A stretch of DNA of 13,600 nucleotides from CAZWHE01 sp964633825 (GTDB taxonomy: Bacteria; Planctomycetota; B15-G4; CAYZWU01): positions 1 through 13,600 of the forward strand of contig CAZWHE010000111.1 in NCBI GenBank assembly GCA_964633825.1, read 5' to 3'. The position numbers were made by a program, and so were the translations under genes. The stretch's first letter is position 1. Every line of letters starts with the position of its first letter. Shown here one piece after another: positions 13,594 to 13,600 of the stretch. The notes under the pieces were generated by a model that made no database searches, was not told the origin of the DNA, and saw only the letters and a list, made by a program, of their open reading frames with translations.

Positions 13594-13600
13594 ACTCGTA

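Noticed and set aside
1..13600. UGA recoded genome-wide as Trp or Gly
   Set aside because: pheS, pheT and the CBS gene end in UGA at expected protein lengths, so UGA is an ordinary stop here.

Overview
The window reads as a gene-dense stretch of a GC-rich diderm bacterium. Coding regions favour G/C-ending codons. A lipobox-bearing lipoprotein and several exported or membrane proteins point to a Gram-negative-type envelope. The phenylalanyl-tRNA synthetase genes are of the archaeal/eukaryotic type, which among bacteria is known from spirochaetes and some other deep lineages. I cannot name the phylum from sequence alone. An uncultivated lineage is possible, but that is inference. I see no tRNA, rRNA, CRISPR array, insertion sequence or phage gene.

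Layout, left to right. (1) Bases 205-5716 form a probable operon: pheS, pheT, and a large repeat-built lipoprotein whose ATG overlaps the pheT stop (ATGA). (2) A small two-CBS-domain protein (5834-6277) meets a DMT/EamA-family membrane transporter (6282-7169, minus strand) tail to tail with a 4-base gap. (3) An AT-rich intergenic region precedes an exported thioredoxin-fold/coiled-coil protein. Its reading frame from signal peptide to C-terminus (7374-8129) is broken only by one in-frame UGA, with a SECIS-like hairpin about 28 nt downstream. It is either a selenoprotein candidate or a broken gene. (4) A 210-base spacer holds a possible small RNA and a clear intrinsic terminator. (5) A secreted M14 zinc carboxypeptidase (8340-10115) overlaps by 14 bases the 3' end of a convergent TMTC-like membrane glycosyltransferase with four TPR repeats (10102-11826, minus strand). 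(6) Divergent from that gene are a four-helix SMR/ArnE-like transporter (11950-12309) and, immediately after its stop, a membrane-anchored protein with carboxypeptidase-regulatory-like beta-sandwich domains (12310-13593).

Themes: translation (PheRS), envelope and export (lipoprotein, carboxypeptidase, thioredoxin-like protein), and possibly extracytoplasmic glycosylation (a GT-C enzyme beside a flippase-like SMR protein). The signals most worth a second look are the in-frame UGA gene, the regular 79-residue (49+30) modular repeat of the lipoprotein, and the GT-C/SMR divergent pair.
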